A DNA stretch of 58,702 nt from JBBDMW01 sp040878005 (GTDB taxonomy: Bacteria; Chloroflexota; Dehalococcoidia; Lucifugimonadales; Lucifugimonadaceae), in contig JBBDMW010000055.1 in NCBI GenBank assembly GCA_040878005.1, positions 1 to 58,702 of the forward strand. Direction: 5' to 3'. Of this stretch, positions 17,459 to 26,533 are shown piece by piece; within the stretch, counting starts at the first letter, position 1, and every line of letters begins with the position of its first letter. Below the pieces are notes generated by a model. The model did no database searches. It was given only the letters and a program-made list of their open reading frames with translations, and was not told where the DNA came from. The position numbers and the translations under genes were made by a program.

Positions 17459-18474
17459 GCATCCCTTTGTTGGAAGCTCGCAACGTTACCCGAGTCTTCG
17501 GGACAGGACTTTTCAAGAAGACCGGAAATGTTGCCGTGGACAACATCTCACTCACGATAAGCGAAGACAGGCCAACCATCACTGCAATCGCTGGAGAGAG
17601 CGGTAGCGGCAAAACCACACTTGCGCGGCTCCTATTGGGCGCACTCCCGGCGACGGAAGGTGAGGTTCTTTACAAGGGAGACCCTCTCAGTAAGCTGTCG
17701 AGGCATAAGTGGCGAGAATTTCGACGTGAGGTTCAGACAATATTTCAGGACCCATTCGACGCTTTCAATCCGTTCTATAAAGTAGATCATGTTCTGACTG
17801 TACCGCTGTCCATTTTCAAACTCGCGCGTTCACGGCAGGAGGCCAACTCTCAGATCGTGGAAGCGCTGGAGCTTGTTGGCCTGCGTGCAGAAGACACGCT
17901 GGGACGCTATCCACACCAGCTCAGTGGCGGGCAGAGGCAACGCCTGATGGTCGCCCGGGCGTTGCTGCTGAAACCAAAAGTCATCCTGGCTGATGAGCCG
18001 GTCTCAATGGTAGACGCTTCACTTAGGGCCACCATCCTCGAAAGTATCCTGAAGCTTAAAGAGGAGCGTAGCATTACCGTCCTCTACATAACCCATGATC
18101 TAACGACGGCTTATCAGGTCAGCGATCGCATGATCGTCCTCTACAAGGGTTCGATTGCCGAAGCTGGAGATGTTGAGCAGGTGATCCATGATCCTCAGCA
18201 CCCATATACCAAGCTGTTGATCAGTTCAATCCCTCAGCCGGACCCTAAGGAGAAATGGGAGAAAGACGCTCATGGTGGCGCACTCAGGCCCCTGACTCCA
18301 GGCGGGTGCAAGTTTGTCGACCGCTGCCCGGCAGCATTTGACAGGTGTCACAGCACCCTCCCACCGCTCTATATGAGTTCGCCCGGACGGGCCGCGGCCT
18401 GTTTCCTGTACCGTGACCACCCAGTGGTTGAGGCCAGTGAAGTGCTCGACACTACAGCGCAACCCGCGCTGTAA
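17455..18474 (+). CDS. ABC transporter ATP-binding protein, DppF/OppF type
   Basis: A 339-residue second nucleotide-binding subunit. It has Walker A GESGSGKT, signature LSGGQRQR, Walker B VILADEPVSMVD and switch His in ITHDLTT. The C-terminal Cys pattern (CKFVDRCPAAFDRC and a later Cys) matches its partner. It starts with TTG overlapping the previous stop. It completes a permease-permease-ATPase-ATPase set that lacks an adjacent binding protein. Confidence 0.94.
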   Translation: MSIPLLEARNVTRVFGTGLFKKTGNVAVDNISLTISEDRPTITAIAGESGSGKTTLARLLLGALPATEGEVLYKGDPLSKLSRHKWREFRREVQTIFQDPFDAFNPFYKVDHVLTVPLSIFKLARSRQEANSQIVEALELVGLRAEDTLGRYPHQLSGGQRQRLMVARALLLKPKVILADEPVSMVDASLRATILESILKLKEERSITVLYITHDLTTAYQVSDRMIVLYKGSIAEAGDVEQVIHDPQHPYTKLLISSIPQPDPKEKWEKDAHGGALRPLTPGGCKFVDRCPAAFDRCHSTLPPLYMSSPGRAAACFLYRDHPVVEASEVLDTTAQPAL

Positions 18475-18539
18475 CGAATCATATCCTCAGTGCCGCGGTC
18501 GGCGGCCAGCCGAAACACGACCTGAGATAAGGAGAATCC

Positions 18540-19565
18540 ATGAAATACCGGACTCTTGGCCGAACCGGCCTCAAAGTATCGGAGGTGGGGTTCGGCGGTG
18601 GAGGAATTGGCGGAGTCTGGGGTGAGACCACAGAAAACGAAGGGATTCGCGCTGTTCATCGGGCGATTGAGCTTGGGGTCAACTTTTTCGACGTCGCTCC
18701 TGGATACGGTTCTGGACGAGCCGAGGAGGTGCTGGGCAAAGCTCTTCATGACAGGCGCAGCGACGTATTGATCACGACTAAGGCCTCGATCCGTCCGCAG
18801 TGGTTGGCCAATATCTCCGGGTTTGTTGATGATTCACTCTCCGCCAGTTTGAAGAGGCTCCAGACGGACCACGTGGACCTCCTCCTGATTCACAATGCCA
18901 TCAGTGCACGTACGGGTCATCCGTTCGAAAGTTGCATCACCGCAGATCAGGCAATTGAGATGGCGAACGCATTCGTACGACATAAGGAAGCTGGACGAGT
19001 CCGTTTCATCGGATTTACCGGATGGCGTTGCAATCGCACCGAACTGCTCAAGATGCTGGACAGCGACCTGTTCGACGCGTTCCAGACCGAATACAACATA
19101 CTGAACCAGACTGCAGCGGTATCAGTGCCGGAGGTCGGTGCCGTTGACATGGCAGAATTGGAATCAGAGTCCAATCTCAACATGCGCGTGTACTCCTACA
19201 TCCCGGTGGATCAACATCTAACTATTCAGGAAGCACAAAAACGAAACTTGGGCGTGATCGGAATCCGACCGATACTGGCTGGTGTGCTTTCGAATGAGAT
19301 TGACCGAACTGTTGAGGATTGGACGCAGATCGGTGTGATGCAGGAGCGTGCACGTAGCCTCTCATTCCTTGCACAGCCGGGCCGGAGCCTGGCGACCGCC
19401 GCATTCAGGTTCTGTCTGATGAATGAAGGCCTCTCGACGATCGTTCCCGGCGTGAAAAAAAGTTCAGAGATTGAAGAAGCTGTCGCGGCAGCGGATTCTC
19501 TACCTCTAAGTGCGGATGAACTCAATCAAATTGACCGGTTGTACCGGCGGAACTTCAAGGCGTAA
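18540..19565 (+). CDS. Aldo/keto reductase
   Basis: A 341-residue NADP-dependent reductase with the full catalytic tetrad: Asp51, Tyr56 (DVAPGYGSGRAE), Lys81 (TTKAS) and His118 (LLLIHNA). The N-terminus (MKYRTLGRTGLKVSEVGFG) is typical of the family. AAGGAG lies eight bases before the ATG. Substrates of this subgroup are aldehydes, ketones or aldoses; in this context a sugar or sugar-acid intermediate is plausible. It follows the transporter by 65 bases and may be in the same transcript. Confidence 0.94.
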   Translation: MKYRTLGRTGLKVSEVGFGGGGIGGVWGETTENEGIRAVHRAIELGVNFFDVAPGYGSGRAEEVLGKALHDRRSDVLITTKASIRPQWLANISGFVDDSLSASLKRLQTDHVDLLLIHNAISARTGHPFESCITADQAIEMANAFVRHKEAGRVRFIGFTGWRCNRTELLKMLDSDLFDAFQTEYNILNQTAAVSVPEVGAVDMAELESESNLNMRVYSYIPVDQHLTIQEAQKRNLGVIGIRPILAGVLSNEIDRTVEDWTQIGVMQERARSLSFLAQPGRSLATAAFRFCLMNEGLSTIVPGVKKSSEIEEAVAAADSLPLSADELNQIDRLYRRNFKA

Positions 19566-19666
19566 TAGGCTTCCTATACTTCCCTCTCCCGCGGACTGAG
19601 GCAAGAAGGACTAACCGTCTTGGCCCAGCATGCCAGAACAGATAAGCGCAGCAGCACCCTAGCACC

Positions 19667-20077
19667 ATGACCAACTACGCGGACGGAACGAGTTTCCGGT
19701 TTCACCACATCCACCTGAACACCACCAACTATGAAGAAGCGGTGGACTTCTACACGCGGATCATGGCTGGCACGATTGATCATACTGGCGAATGGAACGG
19801 CAGAAGGACCGCAGCAATAGATCTCGGCGGTATCCGTCTTTTGATCTCTGACAAAGCCTATCCATTCGTGGAGATTCCCGACCAGACACCTGATGGCCCT
19901 CATTTCGGCCTGGAACACTTCTGCTTAACCGTTCCAGATCTGGACGCCGCAGTAACTTCCCTGAAATCCCGGGGCGCAAAGTTCTTCATGGACATTCACG
20001 TCATGCGAGATAAGATGCGAATGGCTATCGTCAAGGCACCAGACAACGTCCGCATTGAACTATTCGCCCGTTCGTAA
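19667..20077 (+). CDS. VOC family (glyoxalase/dioxygenase fold) protein
   Basis: A 136-residue vicinal oxygen chelate protein with two beta-alpha-beta-beta-beta repeats. Probable metal ligands are a histidine in FRFHHIHL (near 14-16), His84 (GLEHFCL) and Glu131 (VRIELF). The family includes lyases, epimerases, dioxygenases and binding proteins, so the reaction is unknown. It is the last plus-strand gene before the IS remnant. Confidence 0.88.
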   Translation: MTNYADGTSFRFHHIHLNTTNYEEAVDFYTRIMAGTIDHTGEWNGRRTAAIDLGGIRLLISDKAYPFVEIPDQTPDGPHFGLEHFCLTVPDLDAAVTSLKSRGAKFFMDIHVMRDKMRMAIVKAPDNVRIELFARS

Positions 20078-20123
20078 CTTGAACGAAGACTTCATGGATG
20101 GCGTTCACGCCCGTGCTCCCCGT

Positions 20124-20439
20124 CTAGCTGTACTTCCCATAGACGTTGTTTACAGTCTTGAGGCGGGGGTTGTTGCCCCTCTGATGCTGCCGTGTGCGCG
20201 GTGGTGATTGTAGTACTCCAGGTAGCCGGGCATACGGGTACTGTCGATGAAACAAGTTTGTGAACCGGTGCTAGACCGCTCTCTGTCAGTTCCAGATTCG
20301 GCCTTCTGCTCGGGATGAGTGCCTTCATCAGTGACATGAGCCAGACGAGAACTGGTGAATCGACGTGCAGGCGAGACGGCGTATCACGATTAGAGTTCAA
20401 GAAACTCCGCTCAATTTTGCCCATCAACTTGACGTTCAC
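20124..20439 (-). pseudogene. Degenerate transposase C-terminal fragment (rve-type, IS481/IS3-like)
   Basis: Read on the minus strand, the region encodes a block (GKIERSF, later YLEYYNHHRAHGSIRGATTP) characteristic of the end of the integrase domain of IS481/IS3-type transposases. After GATTP the frame meets a stop, but a one-base shift in a C-run restores KTVNNVYGKYS and a terminal stop at 20124. The middle does not align convincingly with any intact transposase, and the N-terminal catalytic part is missing. It is a fossil in the 470-base gap between the VOC gene and the GAF regulator; the rest of the gap shows nothing else recognisable. Confidence 0.7.
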
Positions 20440-20547
20440 CTAAGATGCGAGTGGGCGTAAGATGCCCATGAGAACTACAGCTTGCCAGCCGGACATCATG
20501 ATCTGCGCTCAGCGTGCTGCACGCTGTTGCCGCTATCAGACTGACTG

Positions 20548-22428
20548 ATGTTCATCCGCCGCCGAGAGAAGACCTCACCCAGTGCGTTTGATGTAGTCAT
20601 GACTATCTCAAGAATCACATCGAAACTCATTGACCCATATGACGATGGCAGCAACGCCAGCATGAACCTACGCATGAGAGATGTTCTTACCGACATCGGG
20701 CGTGTTATGAGTTCATCACTATACATAGAAGAAATTTACTCGCATTTTGTCCAACAAGCCAAGCGAATCATGGAGTTCGACCGCATCACTGTCATGACTG
20801 TGGACCGAACGAACTGGACAGCCCGGTATGCATATATATCAGGGATAGAGGTTCCGGGATGTACAGTTGGGTGTGAAGTGTCCATATCAGGTACCTTCAG
20901 GGAACAAATTCTGGCCTCGAAGACCGGGTGCATTATCACCGAGCAGTACCTGCGGGAAGCAGCTCAGGAATTCCCTTCAGGGCTTACCGCCATCACGCTC
21001 CAACAGGGCATTCGCGAGATCCTGTCTGTGCCCCTCTTATGGAACGATGAAGTCATTGGACTTCTGACCGTATGCTCCCTGGCTGAGGGAACTTACGATC
21101 AGGATGACCTCAGGACTTTGAAACGAATAGGCGAGACAATTGCGGGTCCTGTGGCGAATTCACAGATCCACGCAGAACTGCAGCGTTACGCGAATGAGTC
21201 GTCCACGCTTGCGGAAATAGGTCACATTGTAAACTCCTCAATTCAGTTTGACGAAGCTTTTGCACAGCTTGCGAACCGCGCCAGCCTTTTGATTCCATTT
21301 GACCAGATATTGGTATCTCTCCGTAACCACGAGTCGGGAGAGATAACGTACACAAACGTGTTAGGCACGGACATTCTAGGATGGACGACAGGCAATACTG
21401 GACCCCTTGGTCCGGTCGAGCGCGCCGCGTTGCTGCGACGCTCAGCGGTTATACGCAGCGCAGGTGTGACCTACGTCAATGATGGCCCCGAGCCCTATAG
21501 TGACGCGGGCACCTGTGCGGGCTTGGCAGGTGTCCTTGTTGCACCGATAGTTCTGCGTGATGAGGTCCTAGGCTTTCTGAGTTTTAGATCGAAACGGTCC
21601 GACAGATATACGCCCAGTCACAAGGCGTCTGCCACACGCATTGCTGGGCTGATCGCCGGGCCTGTTGCAAACGCCAGGCTTCATGCAGAACTGCAATTAG
21701 AGATCCGGCCACGGAGCCTGATTGAACAAATCACCGGCGCTGCCCTGGGAACCGATAGTTTCGAACGGTTTTCCTGTCTCTGCGTTGAGATTTTAAACAG
21801 CTTCGTGCCGATAGACGGGCTGATCGCTGCGTCGGTCTCAGGCGAAGAAGAACTGTGGGAACTGCGCGGTGCGCAACGAGAGTTGACCGCTCTGCGTGCG
21901 TTCTCGCATTTTCATGCCGCGTTAGTTCCACCTGCAACCAACATCACCGGCAATTCGGTGGACCAGATCATTGGTTGCAGCACAGAGGTTCCCGAATGGG
22001 TGAGGCAGTTCATGGGGAAACCAAAGTCATGGATGCAAGCCTCTGTCAAGCTTGATGCCACCTTATTCGGGTTGGTAGCGGTTACTTCGGATAAGGAAGA
22101 TTGCTTCAGCGAAGAGCAGCTTGGGCTCCTCCAGAGCGTCGCTCGGTCGATCCTGCTGGCGTATCAGAAGTTTGCACCGGCCGCGCCAGTCTTGACGAAC
22201 CGGCAAAAAGATCCAGCCCATCTGGCGGACTTGGCTGAACGACTAACCGATCGGGACCGAGAAATCCTTCAGGGCGTGGTGCAAGGAGCCACCAACTCGC
22301 AAATCGCCCGACAGTTGCACCTTGCTGAGGGTACGGTGCGCAATCGTCTCACAGACATCTATCGGCGGTTGGGAATTGCGCACCGGTCAGAGGCTGCGTA
22401 CTTGGCCACAAGGCTGGGGGTTGTGTAG
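20548..22428 (+). CDS. GAF-GAF-GAF-LuxR transcriptional regulator
   Basis: A 626-residue cytoplasmic regulator. Three GAF-like sensory domains can be traced at about 50-210, 220-385 and 395-550; the first two share the pattern PLLWNDEVIGLLTV/PIVLRDEVLGFLSF and AGPVANSQIHAEL/AGPVANARLHAEL, suggesting duplication. The C-terminal LuxR-type helix-turn-helix (about 565-620) contains LTDRDREILQGVVQGATNSQIARQL and GTVRNRLTDIYRRLG. There is no histidine kinase or receiver domain, so it probably senses a small molecule directly. The ribosome binding site at the first ATG is weak, and a later ATG (20599) is possible. It lies upstream of the second transporter, a likely target. Confidence 0.88.
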   Translation: MFIRRREKTSPSAFDVVMTISRITSKLIDPYDDGSNASMNLRMRDVLTDIGRVMSSSLYIEEIYSHFVQQAKRIMEFDRITVMTVDRTNWTARYAYISGIEVPGCTVGCEVSISGTFREQILASKTGCIITEQYLREAAQEFPSGLTAITLQQGIREILSVPLLWNDEVIGLLTVCSLAEGTYDQDDLRTLKRIGETIAGPVANSQIHAELQRYANESSTLAEIGHIVNSSIQFDEAFAQLANRASLLIPFDQILVSLRNHESGEITYTNVLGTDILGWTTGNTGPLGPVERAALLRRSAVIRSAGVTYVNDGPEPYSDAGTCAGLAGVLVAPIVLRDEVLGFLSFRSKRSDRYTPSHKASATRIAGLIAGPVANARLHAELQLEIRPRSLIEQITGAALGTDSFERFSCLCVEILNSFVPIDGLIAASVSGEEELWELRGAQRELTALRAFSHFHAALVPPATNITGNSVDQIIGCSTEVPEWVRQFMGKPKSWMQASVKLDATLFGLVAVTSDKEDCFSEEQLGLLQSVARSILLAYQKFAPAAPVLTNRQKDPAHLADLAERLTDRDREILQGVVQGATNSQIARQLHLAEGTVRNRLTDIYRRLGIAHRSEAAYLATRLGVV

Positions 22429-22753
22429 CAACATCATTCCTCCGTGATAGCTGCGTTCGCTTCGTCATCTTGTGCCTATGCTCACTCCTAATAGTGAGCA
22501 TAGGCACTTTCATCAGCCAGCTAATTCTGCGAGAAGTCGCTGAAACAAGTGAAATCTCTGATGGTACGTGCAGGGCTGGATGCAGCCACCAGGCGGATTT
22601 CTACGGCTGGAAGTGGCTGGATTTCACATTCTGTAACTGGCCCAGTGTCAGACTTCAGCGTTCCGCTAAAGCAAGATGTCGGGATAAACATTGGCGTAAT
22701 TGAAAGCCGGACGGCGTACACAAAGGATCACAACGTCCAAGGACGGTGAGTTG
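22429..22753. other. Intergenic gap between regulator and second binding-protein gene
   Basis: This 325-base stretch contains the hairpin at 22472-22507 and no supportable gene. The binding-protein frame is open from 22700, but no signal peptide is encoded there, so that part is treated as leader. Confidence 0.6.
22472..22512 (+). terminator. Hairpin terminator after GAF-LuxR gene
   Basis: Fifteen-base perfect arms (22472-22486 and 22493-22507) with a six-base loop (CCTAAT) are followed by TTTCAT. It lies 43 bases after the stop of the regulator. The T-tract is short, so termination may be partial or need help. Confidence 0.65.
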
Positions 22754-24610
22754 ATGTTCAGAATGAAACGGACTACCAGAGGCCTCATGGTTGGGGTGCT
22801 TCTTTTCGCTTTCGCTATCGCCTGCGGCGGCGAAGAGACTACAACACCCACAGCGGTTGGAGGGGAAGGGACTGCCACTCCGCCAGCGACCGCGGCAACT
22901 GCGACTCCAACGGCAGTTGACGCAGAAGCAACAGCCGATCCGCCGCAGTCTTCTGGAATGGCTAACATCGCAGGCCGGACCGAAGCGCAGATCTTCAGAG
23001 TATTCCTGAGCGGTCAAGGACACGCTGACGCTCTCCTTACTCGATATGGCGCATACGAGCCGTTGTTGCGTGCTCAAGATCCACCGCGCCCGGAATGGAG
23101 CGACTTGGGTGAGGGCGAATTCTCCTACTCACCGGAATGGAACTACAACTTTACTGAAGGAATCGCTCACTCCTGGGAGATCGCGCCTGACCAGAGCAAG
23201 ATTACGTTCCAGATCCGCGAAGGAGTGCCATTTCATAATGACTGGGGGCATGTAACCGCGGAAGATGTCGCCTTCAGCTTCAACGATGCCATAAGCGCAG
23301 AATCCGTGTTCACACGGGCTGACCGTTTGGGGGAGTGGATCGATCGAGTCGAGGCAGTTGACGAATTCACCGTGGATATGCATATCAGTTCCCTTAACGC
23401 AACCTGGGATATCAGGTTGTCCAATGTCGGCGACACTACCGTACCTATTGTCTCAAAGCGGGCTTTCGACACGCTTGGCTCGGAAGAATTCAACGTGACC
23501 GACACGGGCACTGGCCCGTTTACTGTGCGCACGTGGCGAACAGGCGACGAGATAATCATGGATCGATTTGCCGACTACTACCGCGAAGACGGCAGAGCTC
23601 AAGTAGCTGCAATCAGGTACGTAACGATGCCTGAGCAAAATGTTCAGTTGGCCGCCTTGGAAACCGGAGAGGTTGACATTGCTACGGGCGCGTCAACCGG
23701 TCTGGATTTCCAACTGGTGAGTGGTGCTGCAGAACGCTCCGGTGGAAAGGTCATTGAGTTTGGCCACCCCGGCCGACACGAAATCACATTTGGAGGTAAC
23801 TACTGGGCCGAAACAGATCCGGACACGGGCGACCCGCTCCCGCGAAGGCCAGGTTTCACCCCAGATAGCGATCATCCTTGGATAGGGGATCCGTGGGGCG
23901 ATGGCAACTCCATGGAATCCGCAAGGCTCGTGCGTTGGGCCATGTCAATGGCCATAGATCGTGAACTTCTCAACGAGATTATGTTTGAGAGCTTGGGAAC
24001 TCCGGCCTATACAAACATCGGCTCGTTGCCCGGAGATGAAGCGTGGAAAGATGAATGGCTAATACCGTATGACCCGGACATGGCAAGGCAACATCTGGCA
24101 GAGGCGGGATATCCGGATGGGTTCAGCTTCCGATTTTATGCTGGAACCAGCCCTTTGGCGGAACCTATTGGCCAGATGTGGAGCGCGATCGGGCTAGACA
24201 TCACCATCGACAGTACCGGATACGAAGCTTTGCGGCCGAGTCGCGTTGAGAAGTCGATGAACTCCATCTACACATGCGGTCCACCTGGTGAGGAAAGGAG
24301 AACGCTCGACGAGGCGAAAGGCGGGCTCTTGATCCCCCGGCTTGGGGTTACATGTAGCGTTGAATTGCCTGATGACATCTGGCCGCTGTACTTCGCCAAC
24401 AACGATGAACTGCTGGGGCCGGAACACCGCGAAGAGCGAGTGCAGAACAACATAAAGTTGCAAGACTTCCTCTCGAATTGGATGTTGGGGGCTCCTGTCG
24501 TCTACAGTCCAGCATCCTTATACATAGTCAACGAGGGAGTCGAGTGGTACCCCCATCAGGCTGATTTTGCATTCTTCAATTCGCCTGAGACTATCGTGCT
24601 GCACCGATGA
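22754..24610 (+). CDS. ABC transporter solute-binding lipoprotein, family 5 (second system)
   Basis: A 618-residue binding protein. The ATG at 22754 puts a signal peptide (RTTRGLMVGVLLFAFAIAC) with lipobox Cys24 at the N-terminus, followed by a Thr/Pro/Ala-rich linker. The mature part has family 5 blocks such as VTAEDVAFSFNDAI and GTGPFTVRTW, and AMSMAIDRELLNEIM. An earlier TTG at 22700 would add 18 unhelpful residues. It is followed by two matching permeases. Its sequence is clearly different from the first binding protein, so the ligand probably differs. Confidence 0.93.
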   Translation: MFRMKRTTRGLMVGVLLFAFAIACGGEETTTPTAVGGEGTATPPATAATATPTAVDAEATADPPQSSGMANIAGRTEAQIFRVFLSGQGHADALLTRYGAYEPLLRAQDPPRPEWSDLGEGEFSYSPEWNYNFTEGIAHSWEIAPDQSKITFQIREGVPFHNDWGHVTAEDVAFSFNDAISAESVFTRADRLGEWIDRVEAVDEFTVDMHISSLNATWDIRLSNVGDTTVPIVSKRAFDTLGSEEFNVTDTGTGPFTVRTWRTGDEIIMDRFADYYREDGRAQVAAIRYVTMPEQNVQLAALETGEVDIATGASTGLDFQLVSGAAERSGGKVIEFGHPGRHEITFGGNYWAETDPDTGDPLPRRPGFTPDSDHPWIGDPWGDGNSMESARLVRWAMSMAIDRELLNEIMFESLGTPAYTNIGSLPGDEAWKDEWLIPYDPDMARQHLAEAGYPDGFSFRFYAGTSPLAEPIGQMWSAIGLDITIDSTGYEALRPSRVEKSMNSIYTCGPPGEERRTLDEAKGGLLIPRLGVTCSVELPDDIWPLYFANNDELLGPEHREERVQNNIKLQDFLSNWMLGAPVVYSPASLYIVNEGVEWYPHQADFAFFNSPETIVLHR

Positions 24611-24662
24611 ACGTTGGACCTGTAACAGCGCCCCACATTCTGGACGGTAGTGCAAGCCAGCG

Positions 24663-25583
24663 ATGTTGAAGTACGTCCTTCGCCGGCTTGCCTACTCTCT
24701 GATCTTGGTGGTCCTTGCCAGTGTTTTCATATTCGCGCTCACTCGTGCACGGGGTGACCCGCGGTACATGTACCTGGAGGACGCGTACATCACGCAAGAG
24801 AGGTGGGACGCGTGGGGCCGCGAGATGGGCCTCGACAAACCGATAGTAGTGCAGTACCTAATCTGGGCGTCCAAAGCCGCGAGGGGGAACTTCGGTGAGT
24901 CTCAGGTCAATCGCAGAGATGCATGGGGGTTAGTGGGTGAGCGGCTGCCCGCGACCCTCCAGCTTTCCGGCGTCGCGTACGTGCTCGTCGTCTTGGTTTC
25001 GGTGCCGTTAGGCGTCATGGCCGCGGTTAAACGTGGAACGGTGGTCGACCTCATCGGTCGAACGTTTGCCCTCTTGGGCCAGGCCACACCCACGTTTTGG
25101 CTGGGGTTGATGATGATCCTGCTATTTGCGGTGTACTTGGGTTGGTTTCCCACCTCAGGGCGCGGTGGGCTAGCGTCGTATGTTCTACCGGGAATTACTC
25201 TCGCTTCAGGTTCGATCGCTGCTTCTCTGCGGTTGATCCGAACTTCGATGCTGGAGGTGTTGGACTCCGAATATATTAAATTCGCAAGGGCCAAGGGCGT
25301 CTCTTCCAACCTGGTCATATGGAAGCATGCTTTGAGGAATTCCCTGCTAGTCCCGTTGACCTATTTTGGTCTACTTTTTGCTGCGTTCATGACAGGAACA
25401 GTGGTCGTAGAAACTATTTTTGCATGGCCCGGAGTTGGTCGATTGGCAATTGAGGCAGTCTTTAATAATGACTTTCCGGTAGTTTCTGCAGTAGTGATAT
25501 TTTTCGTCCTCGTTTACGCCGTAACGAGCCTGATGGTAGATCTTCTCTATGCGGTTGCGGATCCGCGTATACGATATGGCTAA
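24663..25583 (+). CDS. ABC transporter permease, DppB/OppB type (second system)
   Basis: A 306-residue membrane subunit with the N-terminal helix (RRLAYSLILVVLASVFIFALT), a short periplasmic domain and about five further helices. The ATPase-contacting loop is EYIKFARAKGVSSNLVIWKHALRNS. It ends with the family-typical DLLYAVADPRIRYG and overlaps the next gene by eight bases. Confidence 0.95.
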   Translation: MLKYVLRRLAYSLILVVLASVFIFALTRARGDPRYMYLEDAYITQERWDAWGREMGLDKPIVVQYLIWASKAARGNFGESQVNRRDAWGLVGERLPATLQLSGVAYVLVVLVSVPLGVMAAVKRGTVVDLIGRTFALLGQATPTFWLGLMMILLFAVYLGWFPTSGRGGLASYVLPGITLASGSIAASLRLIRTSMLEVLDSEYIKFARAKGVSSNLVIWKHALRNSLLVPLTYFGLLFAAFMTGTVVVETIFAWPGVGRLAIEAVFNNDFPVVSAVVIFFVLVYAVTSLMVDLLYAVADPRIRYG

Positions 25584-26493
25584 GTCATCCATAGAAGCGG
25601 GCCAATTGGAAACATCGTCGCTCATGGTTACCCGGCAGCGATCCCTTATCAACCGGACCCTGCACGTCGGCCGTCGCTGGCCCGTACTGCCAATAGTTGT
25701 TTTGGCTGTAGTCATCGTTGCAGCAATCTTTGCTCCTTTGCTGACGCCTCACGACCCTACCATCGGTAATTTGAGGGATCGCTTCACGCCACCGATGTGG
25801 CAGGAGGGAGGCACGAGCCGTTACCCCTTGGGAACTGATGAAAATGGACGCGATATCTTGACGAGAGTCATCCATGGAGGCCGGATAACGCTCATCGTAG
25901 CGACAACAGTATTACTTTCTGGACTGATACTTGGGACTACGCTTGGCTTGACCGCCGGATACATTGGTGGACAGGTAGATGAATTGATTATGCGGATTGT
26001 GGACTTCACCCTCGCATTCCCATTCATCCTTGTGGCGGTAGCTGTTGTTGTAGTGTTCGGGGCCAGTGTGCCACTGATAATTATCTTGCTAGTGATTTTC
26101 GGGTGGGGCGGGTTTGCGCGGCAAGCGAGAGCCATGACTCTGAGCCTTAAGACGGCAGACTATGTAGCCATATCGCGGATAGCCGGAGCATCAACCCCCA
26201 GGATCCTGTTCCGGCACATTCTGCCTGGAATCATGAACACAATGATGGTACTTGCGAGCCTTGCGGTAGGCGGAGTCATTCTTGCGGAGGCAACCCTGAG
26301 TTTTCTGGGTGTTGGGGTACCGAGACCCAACCCGGCTTGGGGTCTGATGGTTTCATCAGGCCGGGATTACATACGTGATGCTTGGTGGCTTGTAGTGATG
26401 CCCGGCGTTGCCATCTTCGCGGTGGTGTTCTCAATCAATTTCCTAGGTGATTGGTTGCGCGACAGGTTTGATCCAAGATTGCGCCAGCTGTAG
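25576..26493 (+). CDS. ABC transporter permease, DppC/OppC type (second system)
   Basis: A 305-residue partner permease with a cytoplasmic N-terminal tail, a first helix near 45-65, the motif YPLGTDENGRDILTRVIHGGR typical of DppC proteins, and the EAA loop (LKTADYVAISRIAGAST). The ATG at 25576 overlaps the previous stop by eight bases and is preferred over 25549. No ATPase gene follows; a dehydrogenase gene comes next, so this system may borrow the ATPases at 16.5-18.5 kb. Confidence 0.94.
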   Translation: MAKSSIEAGQLETSSLMVTRQRSLINRTLHVGRRWPVLPIVVLAVVIVAAIFAPLLTPHDPTIGNLRDRFTPPMWQEGGTSRYPLGTDENGRDILTRVIHGGRITLIVATTVLLSGLILGTTLGLTAGYIGGQVDELIMRIVDFTLAFPFILVAVAVVVVFGASVPLIIILLVIFGWGGFARQARAMTLSLKTADYVAISRIAGASTPRILFRHILPGIMNTMMVLASLAVGGVILAEATLSFLGVGVPRPNPAWGLMVSSGRDYIRDAWWLVVMPGVAIFAVVFSINFLGDWLRDRFDPRLRQL

Positions 26494-26533
26494 ATGCGGT
26501 TGCGCCCGCTGGCGGTCAAATGAAAGGCAAGGC

